From Cryptomeria japonica (Eukaryota > Streptophyta > Pinopsida > Cupressales > Cupressaceae), in assembly GCF_030272615.1 (NCBI RefSeq), contig NC_081410.1:255487533-255551532 (forward strand): a stretch of 64,000 nt of DNA, in the 5' to 3' direction. The translations under genes were made by a program, and so were the position numbers. The notes under the pieces are model-generated. The model did not search any database. It was not told the DNA's origin and saw nothing but the letters and a program-made list of their open reading frames with translations. Every line of letters begins with the position of its first letter. The first letter of the stretch is position 1. Below, one piece after another: positions 46,950 through 58,886 of the stretch.

Positions 46950-49150
46950 TTGACTGAATTCATAGATACAGATCCTTATGGGAACTATCATGCCATAGGG
47001 ATTGGGACTTATGTGATCTTTGATGAGGATAAGACAATCCCTAAAGTGTCAAAAGACATGCAGGATAGGGAAAAGAAAAAGGAAGACTTGACCTCAAAAA
47101 TTTGGACTTTTCACTTTGATGGACCAAGATGCAAAACAGGATCTAGAGAGGGAATTTTCCCAACTTCCCCTTCCAGAGAGAAAACCCTGAGGTCTTTTCA
47201 CTTCTAGTTTTCCTGTTCGAACAATGAAGTGGAGTATGAAGGTTTAGTCCATGGTTTGAGTCTTGCGGAGCGTCTAGGCATCAAACGGCTTAGAGTCTTG
47301 CAATATTTGGAGCTAGTGGTTCATCAGGTCCAAGTAATATGATGAAAAGGACCTAGGTAGATCAAAAAATAACAAACCAAATATCAAGGCAAGTTTCAAA
47401 GGCTCAAGGCAAAATACACCCATTCATCTATTCACTAGGCAATACTCCCTCAACCCGATTTGAACCAAACTTAGCATAAATTCATAAAACAACCAAGGAA
47501 CCTTGGGGAAGGCTTACCAAACATTTTTGGACATTAAATACACCCTCAATGTGAAAGGGTTTATTACCAAAACACTTCCTTATGAGGGTTGCCTTGTAAT
47601 GGCTCCTATACTCTACTGGCCCTACCCTGAGAGTATTTTGGCAATAACTTACAATCCCTTGATCACAGACACAAAATGTAAACCTTTTTTCAGATACCCT
47701 TTTAAGAGTTACACAATATATGTCAAAACCCATATAGGTTGTTTCGGAACATAGGGCTCAATTATTGACTGGTAATTCTGTCCTAAGGCCTAATTAGAGC
47801 ATCAACATGTGTATTTTGGCCATAACTTTCAAATAAAAAATTGATCTCCCAAAACTGAAACTTTATTTAAATACCCATTTGGATTTTTAAGAACATATTT
47901 AAAATTTGCCTAGGGTTTCTTTGGATCAAACAAGTCAAAAAATCGATGTCCTCACTCTTTTAAAGGGCAATTAGGTCACTTTTTCAAAGGGAGTGCCTCA
48001 AAAACTTATGCAAACAAAAAACAAATGGATCCAACACTTGTATTATTTCTCCAAACCATCAATTCCACCAATTTTAAGTGCCCAAACATTCATATTTGTC
48101 TCAGACCTACTTCAACCCTCACTTCCATGCTTACTTGGCCTAACACATTAAGATGTTAGGCATTCATTGCTCCAAATATGAATCCAACCTTGGTCCATAA
48201 AAAAATGAAGAAAAACCCATATGTGAAAGACCTATCCCTACCATTCCACCAAGTTTCATTAATAACCCTCAGTGCAATGGAGAGATTTTTACATTTCTTT
48301 GATCAAACCCTTGGAAGTAGGGTTCCAAGACATATTTTAGAAAAGCATTCACCAAATGCACAAAACTCAACCAAATCTCAGAAAATCAGTCTTGAATAAA
48401 ATTTAGTTCACTTATATTTCCAAAAAGTCCATCCTTACATTTTGATCTGTACGAACAGAGAAGTTATGACCAAAATAGCAGTAAATTTTATGGAAAATTG
48501 CAGAGAAAACCTTCAAATTTTATAGATTTCTTCCTCAAATCACCACATACAATGCCAAAAACCCAACCTCAAACAAAATGGGGTTATTTATACTTGTTTG
48601 GACCCAAACCAACTTCCCCCAACTAATTTTTGAAAGGGGTAACTGTTGGAAACAACTTTTCATTAAAAAGATGAGACTTTTCATCTTTTGACATTTTTTT
48701 TTTGAGTTACTCAACATATAGACTTAAAACTTCATAGATACCTTCAAGACACATCAAAATAGACTCTATATGATTACACCATTTCCACTCATGTGGATAT
48801 ATTTGATTGATTTTGACCAACTTTGACCCTATGAGGACCCAATATAACTATATGACTCCCATGGCACCAAGGCCTTACAATTTGATATGAGATGACATAA
48901 AATGGTCCATAGGACCTTATTACAACTTCAAATAGTATAAAACTTGAAAATAACTCATGATGACCAAAAAGAAGCATATGGCCAACTAGGTGCTCTTGCA
49001 CCAGAATATCAGCTACAAAGCATTTCAGCATGTGTTCATACTGCCATTGAGTTTGGGATCTAATTGAGATCTTTGAAGCTTTCAACATTCAAATAATTCA
49101 CCAGAAGAAAAATGAAGTTGTTGATTGTATGGCGACAATTGGATCTTAGT
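46950..49150 (+). pseudogene. Element F first RNase H (ahead of RT), split by a solo LTR
   Basis: IWTFHFDGPRCKTGS near 47098 has the first Asp. A frameshift follows, then NNEVEYEGLVHGLSLAERLGIKRLRVLQYLELVVHQVQV (47221-47338), in which the usual GDSELV is altered to QYLELV. The frame is interrupted by 47340-49003 and resumes ATKHFSMCSYC.VWDLIEIFEAFNIQ near 49012, then IHQKKNEVVDCMAT, the usual N-LAD-LAT tail. Continuity across the interruption supports a nested insertion. Confidence 0.75.
47340..49003. repeat. Probable solo LTR inserted in element F RNase H
   Basis: 1664 bp, starting TGATG and ending CACCA. Flanked by TAATA on the left and GAATA on the right, an imperfect 5-bp duplication. 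It contains no gene. Removing it restores the RNase H reading. No second LTR or internal region is present. Confidence 0.6.
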
Positions 49151-49352
49151 TTCATCCTGTTTCAGAATTACTAGAGAACAAACACTCGATTCGAGTGATC
49201 ATCAGACCAGCTATACCAGATAATGATGTACATTGGAAAAATTTGAAAATAATGAACATATAGCCATGTTCATACAGCAGTCAAGTGAGTTTTCTGATCA
49301 ATTACAACCCAAAGTTATCGAGGCATATGGTGACCAAATGATTTAACTAAAA

Positions 49353-50480
49353 TTGAATAAACTCCTGAAAGGTTTGATCACTTTAGAGAACCTCTTTGAT
49401 TATGATGATGCAAGGAATGACAAAATAAAATTCATAGCCTATAAGGGAGATTATACTGAGCTTCAATTTGGAAACAGGCAAAAGCTCAAAGTTCGAAAAA
49501 ATGTCCCTCAACATGATAGGGACAGGCTGATTCATTTATTCGATGAATACATGGGAGTGATTGCATGGTCATATGATGAAATCAAAGGCTACAATCCTAA
49601 GGCTATCCAACATACAATTGAGCTAACTGAAGGAGAAAATCCACTCCAGCAAAAGCAACATCATATTAATCCGAAGATTGAATCCTTGATGTCATAGGAA
49701 CTATGAAAAATAATTGACTCTCGGATCATCTATCCAATCAAGCACAGTACTCGGGTTTCCAACGTAGTACCAGTCTAAAAAACGAATGGAGATATCCACC
49801 TCTGTGTCGATTTTGGGGACCTGAATAGAGAATCCTTGAAGGACCATTACCCTCTACTGCCAATGGAGAATTTTTTTCAAACAATATCTAGGTCAGAAAT
49901 ATTCTCAATGCTTGATGGTTTCTCTAGATATAATCAAGTTTTTGTCAAACTGGAGGACCAGCATAAAACAACGTTCACCACAAAGTGGGAGACTTTTGCC
50001 TATCAAAAAATGTCATTCAGATTGTCTAATGTCGGAGCTACTTTTCAAAGTGCCATGGATGTATCATTCCAAGAGCTGATGAATAAGATCATCCTCATCT
50101 ACTTGGATGACTTGAGGGTATTTTCAAAAAATAAGGAAGACCATTTTGATCACTTAGAACCGGTATTCTAGAAGTGCCTAAAGTTCAGTGCATCCCTGAA
50201 CCCAAAGGAATGTATCTTCGGAGTTCCCCAAGGAAATTTATTAGTAGATGTAGTGTCTAAATAAGGGGTGTCAATTGATCTTGACCATGTTAAAGCCATC
50301 AAGGAGCTTCCCCTACTTGTGAACAAGAAAGGTGTTCAGTCTTTCATGGCAAAAATCAACTTTGTCAGTTATTTCATACTTGATTTTGTTGGGATGGTTA
50401 GACCCATCACCTTAATGCTCAAAAAAGACCTCCCCTTCAAACGGACCTCAGAAGCTAAAGAAGCTTTCAAAAAATTAAAA
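49353..50480 (+). pseudogene. Element F reverse transcriptase
   Basis: Pieces read FDEYMGVIAWSYDEIKGYNP, LCVDFGDLNRESLKDHYPLL, FSMLDGFSRYNQVFV, KMSFRLSNVGATFQSAMD, ILIYLDDLRVFSK with the catalytic YLDD at 50100-50111, then SLNPKECIFGVPQGN and MLKKDLPFKRTSEAKEAF. Stops fall between the pieces (near 49696, 49779 and 50170). RT active-site residues remain. Confidence 0.88.
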
Positions 50481-50950
50481 TAAGCCATCTCATCCGCTCC
50501 TATCCTCATTAATCCTAACATGTCCAAAGACTTCCTAATGTATGTTTATGCCAGCAACTTTAGTATTCTTGTTGTGCTAACATAGAGAGATGCAGAAGGC
50601 ATAGGGGAACACCCAATCGCCTTTCATTCAAAACTCTGAAGGAGTATGAGATCAAGTACAAATTTGTGGAGAAGTAGGCATTCACCATTGTAAAGGGTCT
50701 AAATAAGTTCAATCATTTCATCACCTGTAATAAGACAATTGTCTATGTTGCTCACTTAGTTATCCACAAGTACATAATGGAAGGAGAAAAATTACAGAGA
50801 AGAGAGATAATTTGATTACCAAAATCCTGGAATACGACATTGATGTCAGACCTACCAAAGTAATCCAAGGAAAGGGTCTCTCTGAATATATAGCTCAGGA
50901 GCTAGAGGCTCTCGGAGAAACATGGGATGAAGTGGTGTTGATGCATGCAG
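50481..50950 (+). pseudogene. Element F Gypsy RNase H (RT-linked)
   Basis: APILINPNMSKDFLMYVYAS (Asp of the usual YTDAS replaced in VYAS) and HPIAFHSKL are visible, then the reading breaks repeatedly. Position directly after RT identifies it. Confidence 0.65.
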
Positions 50951-50999
50951 ACCAAGATGAAAAGTGCTAGATTTCTGATAGGAAAGACTTTATGCAAAT

Positions 51000-52215
51000 T
51001 AGAAGGTTCCCTTCAGGCCTTCCTCCTGAAAAGAGAAGGTTTTATTGATTACAGAACAATGGTTATCGGCTACTCGAAGGAGTTCTATTCAAGAGAAACT
51101 TTGATGGTGTATTGCTTCATTGCATGGATAAGCAATAAGATAGGAAGATTTTATATGATTTCCATAGTGGCCTCGTGGGAGGACACTTCTCAACACAAAC
51201 AACCGCTATAAAGATCACCTACATAGGGCATTATTGGCCCTCATTGTTCAATGGCGTGCATGCCCTTGTTCCCGAATGTAAAGAATATCAATTTTATGTG
51301 GGAAAATGTAGAAACGTGGGCATGCCACTCAAGCCCAAAATGGTAGATGAGCCTTTTGCTCAATGGGTTTTGGATTTCATAGGGATTACCAACTCGACGT
51401 CTTTAGCTAGTCACAAATGGATCCTCACCGTGACGGACTACTTCACAAGGTGAAGCGAAGCAATTCCTTTGAGAAATGCAACTGAAATTGAGATCTTAGG
51501 TTTCTTAGAAGAGCTAGTTGCAAGGTTTGGTCCACCAAAAACCATTATCTCAGATAATGCCAGAGCTTTCACGAGTTTGCAGGTCACACAATTTTCCCTC
51601 ACCAATGGAATTTATCTGAAAACTTCTTCAAACTATTACCTGCAAGATAATGGTTTAGTTGAATTGACTAATAAAAATTTGATTCGACTCATCAAAAGGA
51701 TAGGAGCTGAGCATAAAAAATAATGGCACGGATGCTTAAAGAATGCACTCTGGGCCAACCGAGTGACTCCTAAATGAATTTTGAAGAACACACCATGTAT
51801 GAAATTATTTATGGTAAAGAAGCTCAGTTCCCATTTTCTTTAGAGATCCTTGCCCTGCAGCTTTTGAAATCTCTGGAGTTAGAAGAAAATGAACCCATGG
51901 AAGTAAGATTACCATAACTCCTAGAATTGAAAGAAAAAGGGAAAAGGATTTTGATTCCTTTCATAATAGATAGCAAATTGTGAAGAGATGGTTCGATAAA
52001 AAAAGTTTAGACCCAAGTTTCAAGCGTAGAGACCTTGTTTTGAAATTGTAATGAGTGAGCAGCTAAACAAGGTCAACACGCAAAATTCGATAGTTTGTGG
52101 GAGGTCTCGTTCTGCATCCTCAAGTGTAAAGAATGCAATGCTTTCACTCTTGAAGACATGCAAGGTGAAATACTCGAGATTCTAGTAAATGGGATCCATC
52201 TTAAACCTTTCAATT
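51000..52215 (+). pseudogene. Element F integrase
   Basis: A degraded zinc region with GGHFSTQTTAIKITYIGHYWPSLF is followed by FAQWVLDFIGITN (first Asp), WILTVTDYFTR, FGPPKTIISDNARAF (second Asp) and SSNYYLQDNGLVELTNKNLI (Glu). A frameshift at about 51722 leads to a C-terminal part ending near 52215. Catalytic D, D and E are preserved. Confidence 0.85.
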
Positions 52216-52510
52216 AAGCTTCAGTTGCTTATATTAGGTAAATATTGTAAATAGTTCATTTCTCATTTCTCAGAGGGCTTTCCAGTCCTCTACCTTGTTT
52301 TTTTTATGTTCTGGCCCTTTTAATTGTTTAAAAATTGAAAATATTTAGCAAAGCATAAGTGAACAAGAAATAACAAGCAGAATTCTTGAGAAGAAAAGAA
52401 GAGTCATAGTGACATGAAGTTAAAGTATTATATTGTATTATGTATCATTTCTTTACATAAATACATGCCAAAATGGGCTCTTAGGCATTGTTGTTGGTAA
52501 GTAAAAAGAG
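52216..52510. other. Spacer after element F integrase
   Basis: AT-rich, no ORF. It separates the plus-sense integrase from the end of the antisense ORF. Confidence 0.4.
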
Positions 52511-53218
52511 TCAAAAATAGTGGTCGTAGAAGGGGGGAGTTAATCTTCTTCTTCTTCTTCGTCCACCTTCCTCATCATCATCTTCTCCTTCTTCCATATA
52601 AGAGACTAAAAATTGCATGATCACTTGGAGAAGGGGATGATCATCAAGGGTCAGGATCCTCAAGAAGATGTAATCGTGTAAATTGAGTACCAAGTGATTC
52701 CATATGAGTCCACTAAGAGGTGCATCCACAGTAAGAAGTCAAAGGATCACCATACTCAGCTCCGGTGTTGCGCCAAAGACATGGTCTTGAAACCAGAAAC
52801 AAATGGGAGCCATGGAACCACCTCACTATTGTCAATAAAATGCCTCAAGTCAGATATTGTGGAGATGCACATGTAGGGGACTATGTTTCTTATTACCTCC
52901 TCTAACCCACCCAAATACTTTGTAGGAAAAAGCACTTCAGTAAGATGGGTAATGATTTCCCCCGGCAAGTTTATATCTAACAGTGAGGCAATAAAGAAAA
53001 AATAGATGCTATGTTCACATGGTACCTATCCTCAAAGCTCATGAATTCTTCACTTAATACCCATTTTATGGCCACAATGACAATCAGATTTCTATGACCA
53101 GTCATCCTTTGCAAATGGCGGAGAAAAATAGTTCCTAAAAAGGCAATCTGATTTTTAGCACTCACTAACCTAATAGGAGAATCCATAGCTTCTACTCTTA
53201 GCAGCTAAGACCATATTC

Positions 53219-53223
53219 TCAGT
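53219..53223. repeat. Target site duplication of element C (left, TCAGT)
   Basis: TCAGT is repeated at 59767-59771. Confidence 0.9.
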
Positions 53224-54122
53224 TGTTGGAAATTGACACATTTGATTAGTTTCAATATGTTGTCATTGATGGCAACATGTTCTAGCTTTCAAATTTTGGT
53301 TTGGTTGTTTACTTGTAGACACTTCACCGGCATCGGCACCGGTAGGTATCTTCACCGGGAGGAAGAATTCTATGGGTACCGGCATTGCATGCCAACATGA
53401 CTTCATCAGGTTATGAGAATTGGAGGATGACATCATTTTAGGAGATCTAGCAATCATAAAGTGATTTTGATATTTATGTAATTAAGTCAACATGTATATT
53501 CACTTTGTACTGATCTATGTAAGCCAACATAAGGCATGAAGGATTGTAAGGGTATATAGGTCAGTTGATTAGATCATTTTTGAGATATGAGATGGAATGT
53601 AAAATATGAGTGAGAGAGAGATATTTGTAATGTGGGGAATGTTGATTATGTAAAAGGTTATTCTGGTAAGGTTTTAGGGTTGCAGAAGCGAAATAGACAG
53701 AGCTTGAACTGGAACTCTATCAGGCATAGCAAATGCACTTTATGAGTTCAGTTTTATGTTTCCTTTTTCAGAGTAGCTGTACTTAGTGAGACTCCTTTGT
53801 GATGAGTAGTGTGCTCTAGGCTGTAAGCCTTCCTACATGTGCAAGCCCCCATATTTTGTAATATCTCTTCATATGGCCAGTGGATTGATATTGTGGGTCA
53901 CAAATCCCACTGTGGTTTTCCTCTTTGAGGTTTTCTACATATAATTCTCTTTGTTATAGTATTCATTGGTGTGGTTGGCTTATTGATTGCTTTACTTATT
54001 TCATTTATATATGTATTAGTTTACCAGTTGGTGAATGCATGTTTTAATAAGGTTAAAATTGATCATTCCGGTAGAACACTAATTCACCCCCCCCCCCCTC
54101 TTAGTGTTCTTGGATTCCAACA
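53224..54122 (+). repeat. Element C 5' LTR
   Basis: From TGTTGGAAATTGAC to GATTCCAACA, with the GTGGG...CCCAC hairpin at 53893-53910 and a C-run before TCTTAGTGTT. Confidence 0.92.
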
Positions 54123-54124
54123 AT

Positions 54125-54136
54125 TTGTATCAGAGC
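54125..54136 (+). promoter_or_regulatory. Element C primer-binding site (one mismatch)
   Basis: TTGTATCAGAGC, one base from TGGTATCAGAGC. Confidence 0.88.
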
Positions 54137-54190
54137 CTTGTGCCTCGGAGGAAGTTTAACAGCTTGAGGAAGATCCTGAATCCAAAATCC

Positions 54191-55312
54191 ATGGATATGA
54201 GTTTAGAGAAGCAACTAGAGGTAGCACTTGAAGATTATGATGCTGAAAGGATGAAGAACTTGAAGTTACAAGATGAATAGAATTCTACTCAGGATTTCAT
54301 TCTTATCCTATAGGGGAGGTTGTCATCTATTCAAGCTAGGATGAAGGAACTTCTGCAAAATCAGGACAATGATGAGAAGGATGCCCTTAATGAAAGATGT
54401 TAGAAGCCAAGTCAGGAGAACATGGTCATGAGGAATGAAATGCAAGCCCTAACTATGAAGATTTCAAAGGAAATTGAAGACTGGAAGATGAATGAATAAA
54501 ATCTTGGGAGACCCCTGAAAGATAGATCTGAAGAATGCATCTGGTTGGTTCATGAAAATGATATGTTGAGAACTGATTTAGTACAATCCCAAAGTAATGA
54601 AAAATAACTTGAGAGACAAATAATAATTCTGAGAGATGATCTGATTGTTGCAAGTGAGTTCAAGGACAAATTCAAGGTTAGTTCAGCACAACTTGATGAA
54701 TTATTGAAAAGTCAAAGACAAAATGGAGATTCCAATGGACTTGGATTTGAACAAGGTCAGAGCTCTGGTACTACAAATGAAGATAAAAATCAGAAGGAAT
54801 CAGTAAGGTAGCTTAATGCTTACAAATTTAATGGTAGATGATTTGTTTGTAATATATTTGGTCACATGGCTAGGCAATGTAGAAATAGAGAAAATCATAA
54901 CTATAATTTTGCTCTGGGTCAATGTTCTAAATGCAATAAGTATGGTCATAAGACAGAAGATTGTAGAATGAATGTTAAATGTTATGCATGTGGAAAATTT
55001 GGATATATGGATAATCAGTGCAGGTCAAGTAATTATATCAGTTTTAGCAAAGCAATTCAAAATAACAATGTTACATGCTATACATGCAACAAGGTTGGAC
55101 ACATAGCTAAGTTTTGTAGAAGCAAAAATCCATCGGTTAACAATGATGGATTAAATGATAAAGAAAAAGAGAAGGTCAATGAAATCCAGCAAGATCATAT
55201 CAGGAAATGGGTCAGGATGTCAGATGATCAATCAGCAGATGGTAATGCTCCAGTTACTCAACCGGCAGAGGAGGTTGCTCCTGCACTGGTAGGAAGCTCA
55301 TCTGGTAACTAA
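54191..55312 (+). pseudogene. Element C ORF1: coiled-coil protein with CCHC zinc knuckles
   Basis: The start MDMSLEKQLEVALEDYDAER at 54191 aligns with B (MENLKKQLEGALEDFDTEK). A coiled coil extends to about 54720, broken by several stops. Four knuckles follow. The first has its opening Cys changed to a stop (about 54840). CSKCNKYGHKTEDC is complete. CYACGKFGYMDNQC has His replaced by Tyr. CYTCNKVGHIAKFC is complete. The tail ends at TAA 55310 after ALVGSSSGN. The last 149 codons (54866-55312) are open. Confidence 0.82.
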
Positions 55313-55678
55313 GGCAAATGCCTTAGGGATAGGAAAATTTCATGATAATAATGCTTAAGCCTGAGGAAGAGGTTCTGGAAGATGTTCCAGACATTGGAAA
55401 TGCTTATCTAGCATGGAGTTGTTCGAGTGAGATCCAATATCTTTCACCAAAAGTCATTCATATCAATGATGGATTACGGTTTCTTGGAGATAAAATTGTT
55501 GAATCCACTTTATTTCTGATTACTTTGCATTCTGAGAGATTTAGAGCGTTTCAGAGTGAGTCTAAGGTAATTCAGTGTGTTCGATATCTTCTTGAGCGAT
55601 TTCACCAGCGATCAGAAGAGTTCTTTAGGGTTTCACCGGCAACTATTTCTCAAGTACTTATCAATATTATCTTTCATC

Positions 55679-58600
55679 ATGGAAGCGAGATCATCCTATA
55701 CACCTACTTTTATTTTAAATTCTACTGTTGTTGAGGTCAAGGATCATCCTAGGCCGATTTTCAAATGATGTCCGCATATTGCCACCTTGGATGATTCGGT
55801 TGGCGCTTTTTCTCATGTCCCGAAAGGAGTTGTATATGTGGAAGATGTCAGAGCATACATTCACTATCACATTGAGGATTTGGGAACTAGTGGTATTAAG
55901 ACAATGTATATGAGTGAGTTAATGTGATATTTTGGAAAGATTAAGCTCGAGTACAAACACATTGAGGATCTAGGGTTTACCGGTATTCTGGATATTCCTG
56001 AATTTGAGGATGAGATTGTCATAGATGTTTTGAGCAGAGTGCATGGAGAATTCATCCGGTTGGACAAACCTTATAAGATCTTGAAGGAGTCCATTAAGGC
56101 CATCACTGGTTTTTCATAGATTAGACAGCGTCTAGAGAAGAAGATTTTTAATGATCGGGTTAACAAGCTCACTGGCGCAACTTCGGACTAGCGATCGATG
56201 AGGGTTAGCACTATCATAGACAGAGACATCAGATTAGGAAGCATGGTTATTGGATACAACGTAACTCAATCAAACCGTCTAAATTCTATTTCCAGCTCTT
56301 GTATATATGTAGCACATAAGATGATGAGGGAAAATGAGAAGCTAGATCTTTGTGGATGGATGTTAGATGAGTTGTTAATTAACCTAGGGAAGATCAAAGG
56401 AGAGAAGAAGGGAACATTTTGGTATGGAAATATTATTGTCTGTTTGATGCTATTTTTCATTAATGAAACTCTCAGTTTTGGGAAGAGACAATGGGCATTT
56501 GATATCCCAGTAGGAAGGCAACTAAAATAGCTACACTAGGTAGTCATCAAGATGACAAGGTATGGGGTTACTTCAAGGCATTCTAGAAGGCTATGAATTC
56601 TAGAGAGAAGGTTCCAAAGCAAATTGTTGAGAAATACTCAACGGAGATATTCTTTATGGTTAAAAAGAATGAGACCTTGATGGAAGCAGTCAAACCTTGA
56701 AAGATATGGATTGAAGAGATGGGTTATGAAGTTGATGCTCAGATTTTGGATGCTTATGGAAAGTTGTTAATTGATGCACCTATTGATGAAGTTGAGAAAT
56801 CCTTTGGTACTACAAAACAAAAGAAACAAGAGGTTGAAACTGAATTTAACTGGAAGAAGAGGCAGAAATAGTAGGGTAAGGCAAGAAAATTTGTTGAACA
56901 AGTATCTCAAGATATCAAGGCATTAATTGATGTTGTTCCCGAAAAAGGAAGGAAAAGGAAAGATCCTGAAATATTTATTGAGCCTATTCCATCAGACTCT
57001 AGATCTGAAGATGACACACCCTTAGCATTCAAGAGGGTATTAAGGAAGAAAAGTGAAGAATTTAAGGAGGTAGCAAGGAAGCAATCGGTTAGGAATGTTA
57101 CAATCAAGGTACTGGCACATAAGAGAGATCCAAAGGAAACATTGTTTGCTCTATCCGGTACTGGAAGAAGAAAGAAGATGGATGACACTGATCTAGCACT
57201 TGTCACCGGTAATGTAACTATTATTCCACCCAAGACTTGTGCAGAATTGGTTGATTAAATCACTAAGGATGGTATGTTGAAAAATGTACAATTTTATTAT
57301 GAGCATTTACATAATGTTGAGCAGAGAGAAGTTCAGGAAGCAGTTTTATTATATTTGGATATATATAAGAAATCTTTGTTGGAAATTGAAAATCAAATGT
57401 CGGCATAGTTATATGAAAATTTAGATGCTAGAAGATTATCAGCTATGGAGGAGGATAAGCATATAAAGATTCAAGAGTTGTTAACTACTTGTGCATCCAT
57501 TACTCCAGAGGAATTGGATAGGACTCTTGAGGTTGCAGACCGAAAGATCTTTCACAGCAAGCACAGGATAGCTAGTCTTATGTTAGGAAGGGTTAATGAG
57601 ATAGTCACTGAGACCCACAAGGCATGGGTTCAATTCTTTGCTACAAACCCTGTTTTCTATACTTCATGAAAGTCTAAAACTGACACTAAAGACATCACAG
57701 TTGAAGGGAAAGGTAAAGGTATAATGGGTACCTCATCTACAATTTTGAAGGATATTAATATATTGGATATTGAGCCCCCGATATAATCTAATGTACAAGA
57801 CACAGAGGTGATATTGGAAAATGTTGAGATACCAGCATGTTCAGAGAATGTACAGGTTGAGGTCACAGTTCATAAGGAGGAATCAACAGTAACTGCTACT
57901 ACACCAAGTGGCAAAGCCACCGGTGCAAAAGAGGAAGCTTTAAAAGTTAATAAACCATCAGAAGAGAAAAAAGAGGAATCTAGAAGGGAACCGATAGTGA
58001 GCACATAATTGTTGTCAATTGACACCTCACAGGTTGAACAGAAAATCACAACTAAGATAAGTTCTACTGAGCTCATGATGATGGTTGTACAGAAGATGGT
58101 GAAGGATCTCTGGACAAAGGAGTTATTGATCAATCAATCCCAATTTTGCACAAACTTGTCCCAGAGTGCAAATTTGACAAAGAAGCAAACCCATCTGACA
58201 AGCTTAAAATAATCACAGAGCACATTTCTAAGGACTTTCAATCTTTACAACAAATATCAAACCAACAGGCACTGGGGAGATTTACACAAGCCAAGAGAGA
58301 AACATTTGATCAGATGATTGAGTCAAAGAAGAAGTAGATTAATTATACGTTGAAGTTGATTGATAATGCTTTGAGGCAATGTACTAATATTTATAGAGTA
58401 TGTTGTAACACAGGTTTACTTACAACAGATTTAGATAAAATGATTAAGGATACTCAAGAGAAGATTGTAGGTATAGTGAATTCTTTTGATGGCTCAAATT
58501 CTTTGACTACATCTATTGATGGTCAGATTTTGGTTTTGGAAGCTCAATTTTCAGTTCTTGAGAGCGATAAAGACAAAATTATAAGAAGAGCTAGAGGTCT

Positions 58601-58829
58601 TAGAGGATTGGTGAGTCCCCAGTTGGACTCATTAAGTGTACATAAGAAGGAGTGTATTGATATGGTTGGTAAGCCCACACCGGCAAAGCTTAAGGATAAA
58701 GAGTCATATTCCCATATGCTTAATGAACTTGTATTTGTTTTTGGCACACTCAAATCGGGTTGGGATACCTATCTAGAGATTTTGGAGAAAGCCTATCTGG
58801 AAATTTTCAAATATATTCAGCTCCGGTAA
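55679..58829 (+). pseudogene. Element C ORF2: unrecognised protein, longest copy
   Basis: It starts MEARSSYTPTFILNSTVVEV. Conserved blocks: SRVHGEFIRLDKPYKILKES near 56035; VTQSNRLNSISSSCIYVAHK near 56260; KKGTFWYGNIIVCLMLFFIN near 56407; and IEEMGYEVDAQILDAYGKLL near 56710. A Lys-rich variable part follows, then the block at 57445-57669 (SKHRIASLMLGRVNEIVTET). The C-terminal helical region (58350-58829) has a RARGLRGLVSPQLDSLSVHK segment and LKSGWDTYLEILEKAYLEIF, shared with element A. About 1,050 codons in all if unbroken. There are at least two frame changes and several stops. No homology to pol domains is visible. The function is unknown. Confidence 0.72.
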
Positions 58830-58886
58830 GGTATTTTGGGAAATTCTTTGTACATACTTTCATTCTTTGTCCCGATTTTTGGTATT

